This document shows, in pieces, positions 15,043-22,656 of a stretch of DNA of 23,729 nucleotides. This stretch comes from Bacillota bacterium. Lineage in GTDB: Bacteria > Bacillota > Clostridia > Oscillospirales > Ruminococcaceae. The stretch spans positions 1 to 23,729 of the forward strand of contig JAEWZG010000150.1 in NCBI GenBank assembly GCA_023395435.1. The letters are read 5' to 3'. Each line of letters starts with the position of its first letter. The stretch's first letter is position 1. The position numbers were made by a program, and so were the translations under genes. The notes below the pieces were generated by a model that was not told the origin of the DNA, searched no databases, and saw only the letters and a program-made list of their open reading frames with translations.

Positions 15043-15968
15043 GTGTTTTAATAAAAGGTTATAGGGACAGATTAACTTTTACTGATTGTATTTCCTTCAA
15101 TTTTGTTAAGGAACGCTACACCCCGTATTCAGTATTTTCAGGTAGCTTTCTTATTAATGTAACTTTTGGTGAAATCGTTGATGTTGAGGTTACTGTCAAC
15201 AATACTCTTATACATAAGGGAGTTGTTGATATATTCAAAAAGACAACCTCATCAAAGGGTATGATTCTTTATATTTCGTCAAGAGGATATTCACTATCGC
15301 TAGGTAATTGTATGCTTGCTAATGAAATTAAATATGGTCTTACTCTGACTCAGTTAATTTCTCAAAGCTATGCCCCTCCATATGTAACATATAGTGATAC
15401 GGGTAAGTCAGTGAATTATCTGTATATAAAAGAACATGCAAGCCTTTGGGAAGCTATTGTTAATCATTCTCTTAAATTAGGGAACTTTTATCCGTATATA
15501 TCTTATCCGAACAAAATATCCTGTTCAATGCCAGTAACCCCTAAAAAAATTCAGCTTAATAATGCAGATTCAATAATCTCATATTCTGAAAATGTTGATA
15601 ACACAAAGATTGTCAGTCATATTCATATGCGTGATCTTGACGGAACATATAATTCCTTTAATATGGAGAATGCTTATGCAACAAGTAGAAAAATCATAAG
15701 GCATAAGCATATAAATTATGACAGGCAATGGACAAGCGATAATACTAATGGGCTTCAGTATAAAATTAATTACTTTATGCGTGGTTGTAAAAGTTTTGAA
15801 GTAGTTTACAGGGGTTTTAATGGTGAGGATATTAATGATGCTTATTCTATTCAAACAAGCCTAATCACAATGCCCTCAAAAAATATTTCAGCCATTAATA
15901 TATCCGGGAACAGTAAAGGTATCTTCACAAAACTCACAGCATATGTTGATAATTATAATAACATATAA
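15024..15968 (+). CDS. Putative baseplate-hub-like phage protein
   Basis: A 314-residue, beta-rich protein that resembles hub proteins of contractile tails (phage late control D, XkdQ, gp27-like) in its general course. An opening domain has a short strand pair around GVVDIFKKTTSSKGMILYISSRGY (about 68-91). It is followed by YLYIKEHASLWEAIVNHSLKLGNFYPYI (about 133-160), a segment with the usual WEAI-plus-helix form of those proteins. The C-terminal half is rich in aromatic residues and Asn. The start ATG 15024 lies inside the previous gene, with AAAGGCGG (15007-15014) before it. No tail tube or sheath is present to attach to, so its role here is uncertain. A terminator follows two bases after the stop. 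Confidence 0.5.
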   Translation: MDKISLSVLIKGYRDRLTFTDCISFNFVKERYTPYSVFSGSFLINVTFGEIVDVEVTVNNTLIHKGVVDIFKKTTSSKGMILYISSRGYSLSLGNCMLANEIKYGLTLTQLISQSYAPPYVTYSDTGKSVNYLYIKEHASLWEAIVNHSLKLGNFYPYISYPNKISCSMPVTPKKIQLNNADSIISYSENVDNTKIVSHIHMRDLDGTYNSFNMENAYATSRKIIRHKHINYDRQWTSDNTNGLQYKINYFMRGCKSFEVVYRGFNGEDINDAYSIQTSLITMPSKNISAINISGNSKGIFTKLTAYVDNYNNI

Positions 15969-15969
15969 A

Positions 15970-15996
15970 AAAGCTGGCGCTTTAAGCGTCAGCTTT
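15970..15996. terminator. Convergent terminator between hub-like gene and small membrane-protein gene
   Basis: A 12-bp stem with one G-T pair (15970-15981 with 15985-15996) and a three-base loop. On the minus strand it runs into TTTTTTATATG, a strong terminator. On the plus strand CTTTGTTGCTTTC follows, which is weaker. The TTA loop is the stop codon of the minus-strand gene. Confidence 0.85.
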
Positions 15997-16197
15997 CTTT
16001 GTTGCTTTCTTTTTTCGTCTGTACGCTGAAAATAAATCCATTGCTATAAAAAATGCAGTCATTATTATAGCGAATTTAATATTATCGGAGGTTATCTTTT
16101 TTCCATCAAAGAAATATCCAAGTAGAATCATTACTCCAAAAGCAATAATAATAGAAATAATTGAAGATAGGTATTCCTTAATGACATATTTTCTCAT
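15982..16197 (-). CDS. Small two-helix membrane protein, 71 residues
   Basis: A short integral membrane protein of unknown role. Hydrophobic helices lie at about 10-30 (LSSIISIIIAFGVMILLGYFF) and 40-58 (IKFAIIMTAFFIAMDLFSAY), with a basic C-terminal tail (RRKKKATKKADA) expected to stay in the cytoplasm. The start ATG 16197 is preceded by TGGAG with a somewhat long spacer. It lies 29 bases downstream of the histidinol-phosphatase-like gene and probably shares its transcript. Its stop codon forms the loop of the terminator, so the gene ends inside the hairpin. No family was recognised. Confidence 0.75.
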   Translation of the reverse strand: MRKYVIKEYLSSIISIIIAFGVMILLGYFFDGKKITSDNIKFAIIMTAFFIAMDLFSAYRRKKKATKKADA

Positions 16198-16226
16198 ATA
16201 TGTTTATCTCCATTCTTATTGATATA

Positions 16227-17057
16227 TTAAATTTTCATAAACTGTGGCTTTCTTTCCTTGAAGTATGCTATATAATCAAAGCCAGCTTTTTTAATCATTT
16301 CAGCTGCTTCTGCAAGTCCTTTTCCTAAATCCTCAGTACAGTGTGAATCTGAACCCGTTGTTATAATTTCGCCACCACATTCTCTGAACATTTTTACATA
16401 TTCAAAGTCAGGGAAAAAGTCCCCAAATTTTTGGCGATATCCTGATGTGTTGACTTCAATTCCCTTTCCGTTTTGAGCAAGTGTTTTGAAGCATTCACGG
16501 ATAATTTCCTCATAAGGCTTCATATTAACTTTATATCCTTGTTCGCCCTGCATATAGCGGAGAGTATATGTAAGATGTCCGATTACATCAAAACCATTCC
16601 ATTTAACAGTCTCATAGATCTCTTCGAAATATGTCTGCATCAGTGATGGAATATCCTCCTTGCTGTAATCAATGAAGTAAAAGTCTTCTTTTCCTCTTAT
16701 CTGATGAATTGAAGAAATAATAAAATCAAGACGTTTGTCTTTTGCGTAGCTTTCAGCACATTCAAGGTTTTGACATGGTTCACCAAGTTCAACTCCAGCA
16801 AGAAGATTAAGTTTGCCCTGATACTTGTCTTTAGCAATATAAATATCCCTCATTGAATTTTCAAAAATATCTCTGAAAAGTGGACCGATTTGCTTTGGAT
16901 TTTCATATACCCAGCGTTCAATATTACATTCAATATGATCAGTAATAGTATAAGAAGTTAGTCCAAGGCTTATAGCTTTTTCGCACATATCATTAACAGA
17001 ATGCCTTGCATCTGGTGAATTCTTTGAGTGAGAATGTGAATCACAATATTTTATCAT
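16227..17057 (-). CDS. hisK: PHP-family phosphatase, histidinol-phosphatase-like (HisJ/HisK type)
   Basis: A 276-residue metal-dependent phosphoesterase. In the histidine pathway this family converts histidinol phosphate to histidinol. Metal-site motifs of the PHP domain are visible: HSH at 8-10, TDH (His41), the Glu of GVELGEP, SIHQIRG, the IGH of DVIGHLTY, and GSDSH (Asp237, His239) near the C-terminus. The length matches the family (about 260-280). The start ATG 17057 has AAAGGAG (17063-17069) before it. No other histidine genes are nearby, so the natural substrate may differ. It heads a two-gene operon with the small membrane protein, and its leader carries degenerate repeat copy D. Confidence 0.88.
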   Translation of the reverse strand: MIKYCDSHSHSKNSPDARHSVNDMCEKAISLGLTSYTITDHIECNIERWVYENPKQIGPLFRDIFENSMRDIYIAKDKYQGKLNLLAGVELGEPCQNLECAESYAKDKRLDFIISSIHQIRGKEDFYFIDYSKEDIPSLMQTYFEEIYETVKWNGFDVIGHLTYTLRYMQGEQGYKVNMKPYEEIIRECFKTLAQNGKGIEVNTSGYRQKFGDFFPDFEYVKMFRECGGEIITTGSDSHCTEDLGKGLAEAAEMIKKAGFDYIAYFKERKPQFMKI

Positions 17058-17101
17058 AATATCTCCTTTATAGATTTATTTATTAAAATCAGAAAGTTAT
17101 C

Positions 17102-17140
17102 GGTGGCTTTATATTCGACACCACACCTCTTTGCATACCA
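17102..17140 (+). repeat. Dispersed repeat, degenerate copy D
   Basis: GGTGGCTTTATATTCGACACC and a following CCTCTTTGCATACCAAA align without gaps to copies B and C at about two thirds of positions. The stem is kept with one mismatch, because GGTG pairs with CACC here. It lies outside the phage block, in the presumed leader of the histidinol-phosphatase-like gene. Confidence 0.45.
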
Positions 17141-17152
17141 AAAATAAAAGAT

Positions 17153-17181
17153 AGTATAAAGGTCTCCCTTGAGTTTCTTAA
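17153..17181 (-). promoter_or_regulatory. Putative promoter of the histidinol-phosphatase-like operon
   Basis: On the minus strand TTAAGA (17181-17176) and TATACT (17158-17153) are 17 bp apart. The -10 box is good, the -35 box matches four of six bases. It would give a leader of roughly 90 bases containing repeat copy D. Confidence 0.4.
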
Positions 17182-17331
17182 CCACTAAGATTAAAAACAT
17201 TATATCATATATTAGCTTAAATTTACATATTTGTATGTAAAAAAAATAATAAAATTGTGGCTTTATCGGATTTTAATTTTACGTAAAATATGTTATTATA
17301 TAAAAAGTTGAATAATTAGGAGGATAATTAA

Positions 17332-17601
17332 ATGAGAGCGGTTTTAACAGTTATCGGTAAAGACACAGTGGGAATCTTGTCAAAGGTCAGTGCGATCTGT
17401 GCTGATTATAATGCTAATATCACAGAAGTTACTCAGTCAGTTTTGCAGGATATGTTTGCAATGATTATGCTTGTTGATATTTCAAAGCTAAATACAAACT
17501 TCACAGAATTATCTGATAGAATGAAATTATTAGGGAACGAACTCGGGCTTTCAATTCATGTAATGCACGAGGATATTTTCAATTCAATGCACAGAATATA
17601 A
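17332..17601 (+). CDS. ACT-domain regulatory protein (UPF0237 family)
   Basis: An 89-residue single ACT domain, a fold that usually binds amino acids to control a partner enzyme. The sequence follows the family: VLTVIGKDTVGILSKVSAICADYNANITEVTQSVLQDMFAMIMLVD (about 5-50), then a second helix-strand half ending in IHVMHEDIFNSMHRI. The start ATG 17332 has AGGAGG at 17318-17323. The DUF711 gene follows after 26 bases; this pair is a conserved neighbourhood (for example SP_0238 and SP_0239 in pneumococcus), which suggests that the ACT protein senses a ligand for its partner. The upstream region is AT-rich with a palindrome ATTTTACGTAAAAT but no clear promoter. Confidence 0.94.
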   Translation: MRAVLTVIGKDTVGILSKVSAICADYNANITEVTQSVLQDMFAMIMLVDISKLNTNFTELSDRMKLLGNELGLSIHVMHEDIFNSMHRI

Positions 17602-17627
17602 CAAAATAATTCATTCCGGAGGATATA

Positions 17628-18983
17628 ATGTTAAACGTATATGATATATTAGAGACAATTAGAATGATTCAAGATGAATGTCTTGACATTAGAACAATCA
17701 CAATGGGAATATCATTGCTTGATTGTATAGATAGTGATATAGATAAGGCTTGTGCAAAGGTATACGACAAGATTACACGTTGTGCAAAGGACCTTGTTAA
17801 AGTCGGCGAAGATATTGAAAAGGAATATGGTATCCCTATCATTAATAAGAGAATTTCAGTTACACCTATAGCAATAATTTCAGCAGCATGCAAATGCTCA
17901 CCTGTTAAATTTGCACTTACTATGGACGCCGCAGCAAAAGCTGTTGGTGTTAACCTTATCGGTGGATATTCAGCACTTGTTCAGAAGGGCTTTTCTGCAG
18001 GCGATATTGAACTTATCAATTCCATTCCAGAAGCTTTGTCAGTTACAGAAAGAGTATGCTCATCTGTAAATGTTGGTTCAACAAAAACAGGTATAAACCT
18101 CGATGCCTGTAAGCTTATGGGTCAGATAGTAAAAAAATCAGCAGAAATCACTGTTGATAAGGCTTGCTTCGGCGCAGCAAAGCTTGTTGTTTTCTGTAAT
18201 GCTGTTGAGGACAATCCTTTTATGGCTGGTGCGTTCCACGGTGTCGGCGAACCTGACTGTATGATTAATGTCGGAGTTTCAGGCCCTGGTGTTGTTCGCT
18301 CAGCTCTCGCAAAATATCCTGACGCTAATATTACAGAAATTGCTGATATAATTAAGAAAACCTCTTATAAAATAACAAGAGTTGGTCAACTTGTCGGTGT
18401 AACAGCTTCTGAACGTCTTGGCGTTCCATTCGGAATAGTTGATTTATCTCTTGCACCAACTCCAGCAGTTGGTGACAGTGTTGCTCATATTCTTGAAGAA
18501 ATTGGGCTTGAACAGTGCGGTACTCATGGAACAACCGCTACACTTGCATTACTTAACGATGCAGTTAAAAAAGGCGGCGTAATGGCTTGCTCAAGAATTG
18601 GCGGACTTTCTGGTGCATTCATCCCTGTTTCGGAGGACGCTGGTATGATTGATGCTGCTAAGAGCGGTTGCCTTTCTATTGAAAAGCTTGAAGCTATGAC
18701 AGCTGTCTGCTCAGTAGGACTTGATATGATAGTCGTGCCAGGTGATATTACTGAGGATACAATTGCCGCAATTATTGCCGATGAAGCTGCGATCGGTATG
18801 GTAAACAGCAAGACTACTGCTGTTAGAATTATACCAGCAATAGGCAAAGAGATTGGCGATGAACTTGACTGGGGCGGACTTTTCGGATGTGGCCCTGTAA
18901 TGAAAATAAATTATAACTCACCATCAAAATTCATAAATCGTGGTGGACAGATTCCAGCACCTCTCCATAGTCTTAAGAATTAA
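17628..18983 (+). CDS. DUF711/UPF0210 family protein (PFL-like fold)
   Basis: A 451-residue cytoplasmic protein of the UPF0210 family (PF05167), full length for the family. It keeps conserved stretches such as IRTITMGISLLDC near the N-terminus, RISVTPIAII, GGYSALVQKGF, STKTGINLDA, FHGVGEPDCMINVGVSGPGVV, ERLGVPFGIVDLSLAPTPAVGDSVA and a C-terminal IPAPLHSLKN. Known structures of the family resemble glycyl-radical (pyruvate formate-lyase-like) barrels, but no activity is established and I assign none. The start ATG 17628 has CCGGAGG at 17615-17621. It is coupled by operon to the ACT protein and ends before a strong terminator. Confidence 0.94.
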   Translation: MLNVYDILETIRMIQDECLDIRTITMGISLLDCIDSDIDKACAKVYDKITRCAKDLVKVGEDIEKEYGIPIINKRISVTPIAIISAACKCSPVKFALTMDAAAKAVGVNLIGGYSALVQKGFSAGDIELINSIPEALSVTERVCSSVNVGSTKTGINLDACKLMGQIVKKSAEITVDKACFGAAKLVVFCNAVEDNPFMAGAFHGVGEPDCMINVGVSGPGVVRSALAKYPDANITEIADIIKKTSYKITRVGQLVGVTASERLGVPFGIVDLSLAPTPAVGDSVAHILEEIGLEQCGTHGTTATLALLNDAVKKGGVMACSRIGGLSGAFIPVSEDAGMIDAAKSGCLSIEKLEAMTAVCSVGLDMIVVPGDITEDTIAAIIADEAAIGMVNSKTTAVRIIPAIGKEIGDELDWGGLFGCGPVMKINYNSPSKFINRGGQIPAPLHSLKN

Positions 18984-18989
18984 TCTAAA

Positions 18990-19016
18990 AAGCCTCTTTA
19001 ACAAAGAGGTTTTTTG
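18990..19016 (+). terminator. Intrinsic terminator of the ACT/DUF711 operon
   Basis: CCTCTTT (18993-18999) pairs with AAAGAGG (19003-19009) around a three-base loop, extended by flanking A-T pairs, and is followed by TTTTTTGTTTG. It lies seven bases past the stop codon. Confidence 0.92.
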
Positions 19017-19141
19017 TTTGTAATAGGTTATACTAAAAATAATTAAGTCGGGCAATGATTTATAGGAAATATTTAATAATTTTATTGTGTTTTTAGCCAA
19101 AAATAGCTTTACTATCTATAAATTTATCACTATATTTACTA

Positions 19142-19170
19142 TTGATAAAATTTGTTACTGGGTATATTAT
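19142..19170 (+). promoter_or_regulatory. Putative promoter of the V-type ATPase operon
   Basis: TTGATA (19142-19147) and TATTAT (19165-19170) are 17 bp apart. It is the best match in the 283-base gap 18984-19266. The rest of that gap holds the DUF711 terminator, AT-rich sequence without visible features (about 19020-19140), and the leader hairpin. Confidence 0.6.
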
Positions 19171-19180
19171 ATATAAGTAG

Positions 19181-19220
19181 CAAAGGGGCTCGACTTATGT
19201 CGTTGCTCTTTTGTTTTTTT
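19181..19220 (+). terminator. Terminator-like hairpin in the leader of the V-type ATPase operon
   Basis: CAAAGGGGC (19181-19189) pairs with GCTCTTTTG (19205-19213), including two G-T pairs, and CGAC pairs with GTCG further in. The stem is followed directly by seven T (19214-19220). It begins only about five bases after the expected transcription start and 47 bases before the first gene, so it could stop most transcripts early (attenuation) or protect the 5' end of the message. Confidence 0.6.
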
Positions 19221-19266
19221 AAAGTATTTACATAAAAAGATATAGTTTTAATAAGGAGAGACCAAA

Positions 19267-19578
19267 ATGGAGAACCTGATAAACAGAATTCTCGAAATAG
19301 ATGAGAATGCAAAGAAAAAACTTGATGATGCTTATAAAAAGAAAAGTGAAATACTTTGCGATGCTGAAAAGCAAGAAGAACAGATAAGAGAAGATGTTTT
19401 AAAAAGAGTTAATGGTCGTGTTGAAAAGGTTGAAGAATTTGAAAAATCCAGTGCTGATGAAAAGCTTGCTGAGCTTGCGAAGAAAACAGCAGAGGAAATT
19501 AATGTTCTTGACCAGAACTATAATGAAAATCACGAGAAGTGGGAAAATGAAATTTACAGAAATATTATCCAATGCTAA
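19267..19578 (+). CDS. V-type ATPase peripheral-stalk subunit, G/H-like
   Basis: A 103-residue, highly charged protein predicted to be almost wholly coiled coil (Lys/Glu-rich, heptad-like over about 5-85). It is the first gene of the V-type ATPase operon, where bacteria such as Enterococcus hirae encode the small stalk subunit (ntpF). It would pair with subunit E to form the peripheral stalk that holds the catalytic head to subunit I. Identity rests on position, length and composition rather than on a specific motif. The start ATG 19267 follows AAGGAGAG (19253-19260). The tail IYRNIIQC ends in an unusual cysteine. Subunit C follows after 35 bases. Confidence 0.78.
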   Translation: MENLINRILEIDENAKKKLDDAYKKKSEILCDAEKQEEQIREDVLKRVNGRVEKVEEFEKSSADEKLAELAKKTAEEINVLDQNYNENHEKWENEIYRNIIQC

Positions 19579-19613
19579 TTAATAAAAATTTTTCTTAGAA
19601 ATAAGGTGAAAAT

Positions 19614-20654
19614 ATGCTGGAAAGCTTTTCAACAAAAGCAACATTAACGAAAATACACGCAAAGCACGGAAAAATGCTTACCAAGCAGAATTACACAGAA
19701 CTTCTTAATAAACAAAGTGTCAGTGAAGTTGCCGAGTACCTTAAAAAGAATACAAGATACAGTGATATTCTTGCAAATATAGATACACACACAATACACA
19801 GAGGATTGCTTGAAACACTTATAAGAAGAAAGAACTTCGATACTTATGTTGAGCTTTGCAAGTTCCAGCATCTTGATAGAATTCCTTTCTATAATTATGA
19901 GGTAATACGAGAAGAAGTTGACCAGATTTTAAGCTGTATTCTTCACATTAACGCCAATAAATCAGATGATTATATTTCTACATTGCCTGGCTATTTGATA
20001 TCTCATGCATCTTTTGATATGCTTGCGCTTGCAAAATCAAGGAGCTTTAAGGACTTGCTCAAGGTAATAAGGCATACTGATTACTACAATGTTTTAAAGG
20101 ATGTTACTCCTGATGAAAACGGTCAGGTTAATTACCTTCGATGCGAGGTTCTTTTAAGAACACAGTTCTATAAGAAAATGTTTGAACTAATTGATAAGGA
20201 CTTTGACGGCAATGTTGCCAAAGAGCTTAAAAGAAGCGTCAGCATTCAGATTGACATGATTAACTTTATCAATTCATACAGGCTTAAGGCTTTTTTCAAT
20301 GCCGATGTAGGAACCATCAAGCAGAATATGTTCCCGTTTTATGGAAGAATAAGCAAGAAGCAGATGTTTGCTTATTATGAAGCAAGCGGAAAAGAAGAAA
20401 TGCTTGATATGTTCAAGAAAACAATTTACGCACGACAGCTTGATGAAATTGATCCTGATATTGTTGAACATAATATGTTCGAGATCAGATACAAGGCAGC
20501 GAGAGTATCACTGAAAAATGCCCAGACAGCGCCTGTCGCTCTATTTTCTTTTATTTATTTGTGCGATATTGAAGCAATGAATATTATTTGTATCATTGAA
20601 GGAATACGATATAAATCGCCACCAAGCTTTATTGAAAAATTATTGATTATCTAA
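19614..20654 (+). CDS. ntpC: V-type ATPase subunit C (archaeal/bacterial type, homologous to eukaryotic d)
   Basis: A 346-residue socket protein that links the central rotor shaft to the membrane ring. It is mostly helical, has the family length (about 330-350), and carries the characteristic C-terminus FSFIYLCDIEAMNIICIIEGIRY followed by PPSFIEKLLII. The start ATG 19614 has AAGGTG (19602-19607). It lies 13 bases before subunit I. Its early place, ahead of I, K and E, differs from the E. hirae order, where C follows E. Confidence 0.93.
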   Translation: MLESFSTKATLTKIHAKHGKMLTKQNYTELLNKQSVSEVAEYLKKNTRYSDILANIDTHTIHRGLLETLIRRKNFDTYVELCKFQHLDRIPFYNYEVIREEVDQILSCILHINANKSDDYISTLPGYLISHASFDMLALAKSRSFKDLLKVIRHTDYYNVLKDVTPDENGQVNYLRCEVLLRTQFYKKMFELIDKDFDGNVAKELKRSVSIQIDMINFINSYRLKAFFNADVGTIKQNMFPFYGRISKKQMFAYYEASGKEEMLDMFKKTIYARQLDEIDPDIVEHNMFEIRYKAARVSLKNAQTAPVALFSFIYLCDIEAMNIICIIEGIRYKSPPSFIEKLLII

Positions 20655-20667
20655 AAGGGGTGAGAAA

Positions 20668-22623
20668 ATGGCAATTGAGAAAATGTTATTGGTCAACATA
20701 GCGGGATTGATTAAGGATCTTGACGAAGTACTCCTGAAATGTTGCCAGAGCAAATGTTTTCATATGGAACTTGCGGTTCACTCTACTAATCAGGGCGGCA
20801 CCAGGCTTGAATTACTGAACGAAGATAATCCATATTCAGTTACCCTGAGAAAGCTGATTAATCTTGGGCAGAACCTAAAAATAGATTTTAAGAAGCTCGA
20901 CTATTCTGATATTAAAATTAATGATATTACTGAAATTGATACAAAGATTGCGGATATCCAGTGTAAATATAATGAATATAATGCTGGACTTCAAAATCTG
21001 AATCAGGACATATCCGAACAGTCTCAAGCAATAAAACAGCTAACTCATATGGCAAATCTGAACACAAACTTTGAGCGCCTGTTTGCGTGTGAACATGTAA
21101 AGGTAAGAGTAGGTAAGCTTCCGGTCGACAGCTATCCAAAGCTTTCGTATTATGATGATAAGGACTTCTTCTTTGTACCATTTGAGAATGGTACAAGCTA
21201 CATCTGGGGTTTGTATTTCTCACCGAAAAATTCAATTATTGTTGTGGATGAAATATTCAGATCCTTATATTTTGAAAGAGTCCGAGTGCCTGACTTTGTA
21301 AAGGGTACACCAAAAACTGCTTATGATGAGATTAAAAATGCTATAACAAACGAGAAGGAAACCACTGAAGCATTACTTCTCAAGATTGAAAAGCTTAAAT
21401 CTGACAATGAAGAATACTTAAATCAGGCATTTGTAAAGCTTAAATATCTTAATGATACTTTTGAGCTTAGAAAAAATGTCGCTTCCGTAAACGGAAAATT
21501 CTATATCACAGGATTTGTTCCTGAAAAGGATTCTGTGCACTTTGACAAAATATTTGATGAAATGAAAACAGTTTCCGTCGTAATGAATCCGCCTGATACA
21601 GATTCACAGATTGCGCCGCCGACAAAGCTTAAAAACGGATTTTTCTCAAATCCATTTACAATGCTTGTTGAGATGTACGGACTTCCATCCTATAACGGAA
21701 TAAATCCTACAGCCTTCTTTGCATTGACATATACATTACTTTTCGGACTTATGTTTGGTGATATGGGACAGGGTTTTATTCTTTTAGTTATAGGACTACT
21801 GATATCAAAGCTGAAAAAGAACCCGGCTGGCGGAATAGTTTCCCGAGTGGGAATTTCAAGTATGTTCTTCGGATTTATATATGGTTCGGTATTCGGATTT
21901 GAAGATGTTCTTGATCCTGTTTATAAGGTACTTGGCTTGGGTGGGAAACCTCTTGCGGTTTTTGAAGAAACGAATTTTATTCTTCTCGGTGCGGTTGCAC
22001 TCGGTGCGGTATTGATAACAATTTCAATTGTTTTTAATATAATACTTGGTTTCAAGCAAAAGAACTTTGAAAAAGCAATATTCGGATGCAACGGACTTGT
22101 TGGTTTGACATTCTATCTTTCAGTAGTAATCGGTGCAGCCCTTACAATGCTTGAAGATATGAAGGTATTCACACCACTATATGTTATCTTACTTATTGTA
22201 ATCCCATTGCTCTTAATGTTCTTCAGAGCTCCGCTTTCAAATTACGTCAAGTATAAGAAAACGCATGCAGATAATGAAGAATCTGAAGGAATCGGTTCCT
22301 TTATTGCAGAAAACTTCTTTGAGCTTTTTGAATTCATGCTTAGCTATGTAACAAACACAATGTCATTCCTCAGGGTCGGCGGATTTATTCTATCCCATGC
22401 TGGTATGATGCTGGTTGTTATGACACTTGCTGAAAGTGTTTCAAAAGGAGCATCACTTTTTGTTGTCATCATAGGAAATGCCTTTGTTATGGCAATGGAA
22501 GGTATGATTGTAGCAATTCAGTCTATACGTCTTGAGTTCTACGAAATATTCTCACGTTTCTATGAAGGGGACGGAAAACCATTCTTACCGGTTAGAGTAA
22601 ACCTCGACACCGATATTGAATAG
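20668..22623 (+). CDS. ntpI: V-type ATPase subunit I (homologous to eukaryotic subunit a)
   Basis: A 651-residue membrane stator that provides the ion half-channels beside the K ring. The N-terminal cytosolic part (about 1-335) contains two helical coiled-coil stretches (about 85-130 and 220-270) that bind the peripheral stalks. The C-terminal part (about 345-625) has around seven transmembrane helices. Conserved signs are LFGLMFGDMGQGF (358-370), the essential arginine region SFLRVGGFILSHAGM (Arg569) and IRLEFYEIFSRFYEGDGKPF (620-639). The start ATG 20668 follows AAAGGGGTG. The length and all key regions match the family. Confidence 0.96.
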   Translation: MAIEKMLLVNIAGLIKDLDEVLLKCCQSKCFHMELAVHSTNQGGTRLELLNEDNPYSVTLRKLINLGQNLKIDFKKLDYSDIKINDITEIDTKIADIQCKYNEYNAGLQNLNQDISEQSQAIKQLTHMANLNTNFERLFACEHVKVRVGKLPVDSYPKLSYYDDKDFFFVPFENGTSYIWGLYFSPKNSIIVVDEIFRSLYFERVRVPDFVKGTPKTAYDEIKNAITNEKETTEALLLKIEKLKSDNEEYLNQAFVKLKYLNDTFELRKNVASVNGKFYITGFVPEKDSVHFDKIFDEMKTVSVVMNPPDTDSQIAPPTKLKNGFFSNPFTMLVEMYGLPSYNGINPTAFFALTYTLLFGLMFGDMGQGFILLVIGLLISKLKKNPAGGIVSRVGISSMFFGFIYGSVFGFEDVLDPVYKVLGLGGKPLAVFEETNFILLGAVALGAVLITISIVFNIILGFKQKNFEKAIFGCNGLVGLTFYLSVVIGAALTMLEDMKVFTPLYVILLIVIPLLLMFFRAPLSNYVKYKKTHADNEESEGIGSFIAENFFELFEFMLSYVTNTMSFLRVGGFILSHAGMMLVVMTLAESVSKGASLFVVIIGNAFVMAMEGMIVAIQSIRLEFYEIFSRFYEGDGKPFLPVRVNLDTDIE

Positions 22624-22656
22624 ATAAATTTGATTTAATTTTTGGAGGAAACTATT

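Larger units (their letters stand above)
9340..15968 (+). mobile_element. Phage-derived head/packaging cassette without integrase, tail or lysis genes
   Basis: Seven intact, codirectional, phage-type genes lie between glgP and the histidinol-phosphatase operon. In order they are terminase small and large subunits, portal, prohead protease, major capsid protein, a 427-base non-coding gap, a small unknown protein and a hub-like protein. Integrase, excisionase, repressor, replication, head-tail connector, tail tube, sheath, tape measure, holin and endolysin are all missing, and no attachment-site duplication was recognised. All frames are open with good ribosome sites, which argues for recent decay by deletion or for selective maintenance. 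Possible forms are a prophage remnant, a gene-transfer-agent-like particle, or a capsid-forming satellite that borrows tails. Element ends are set here by the first and last gene only. Confidence 0.75.

Noticed and set aside
15579..15854. Minus-strand open frame of 91 codons inside the hub-like gene
   Set aside because: No ribosome site, and the plus-strand gene is coupled to its neighbour and followed by a terminator.
17255..17275. A possible fifth repeat copy (GTGGCTTTATCGG)
   Set aside because: Only about ten bases match the start of copy D. The arm and tail parts are missing, so chance is likely.
18524..18847. Long minus-strand open frame inside the DUF711 gene, and similar antisense frames inside cadA, glgP and the capsid gene
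   Set aside because: They lie opposite strongly supported genes, lack ribosome sites, and their products show no recognisable domain. They are shadow frames.
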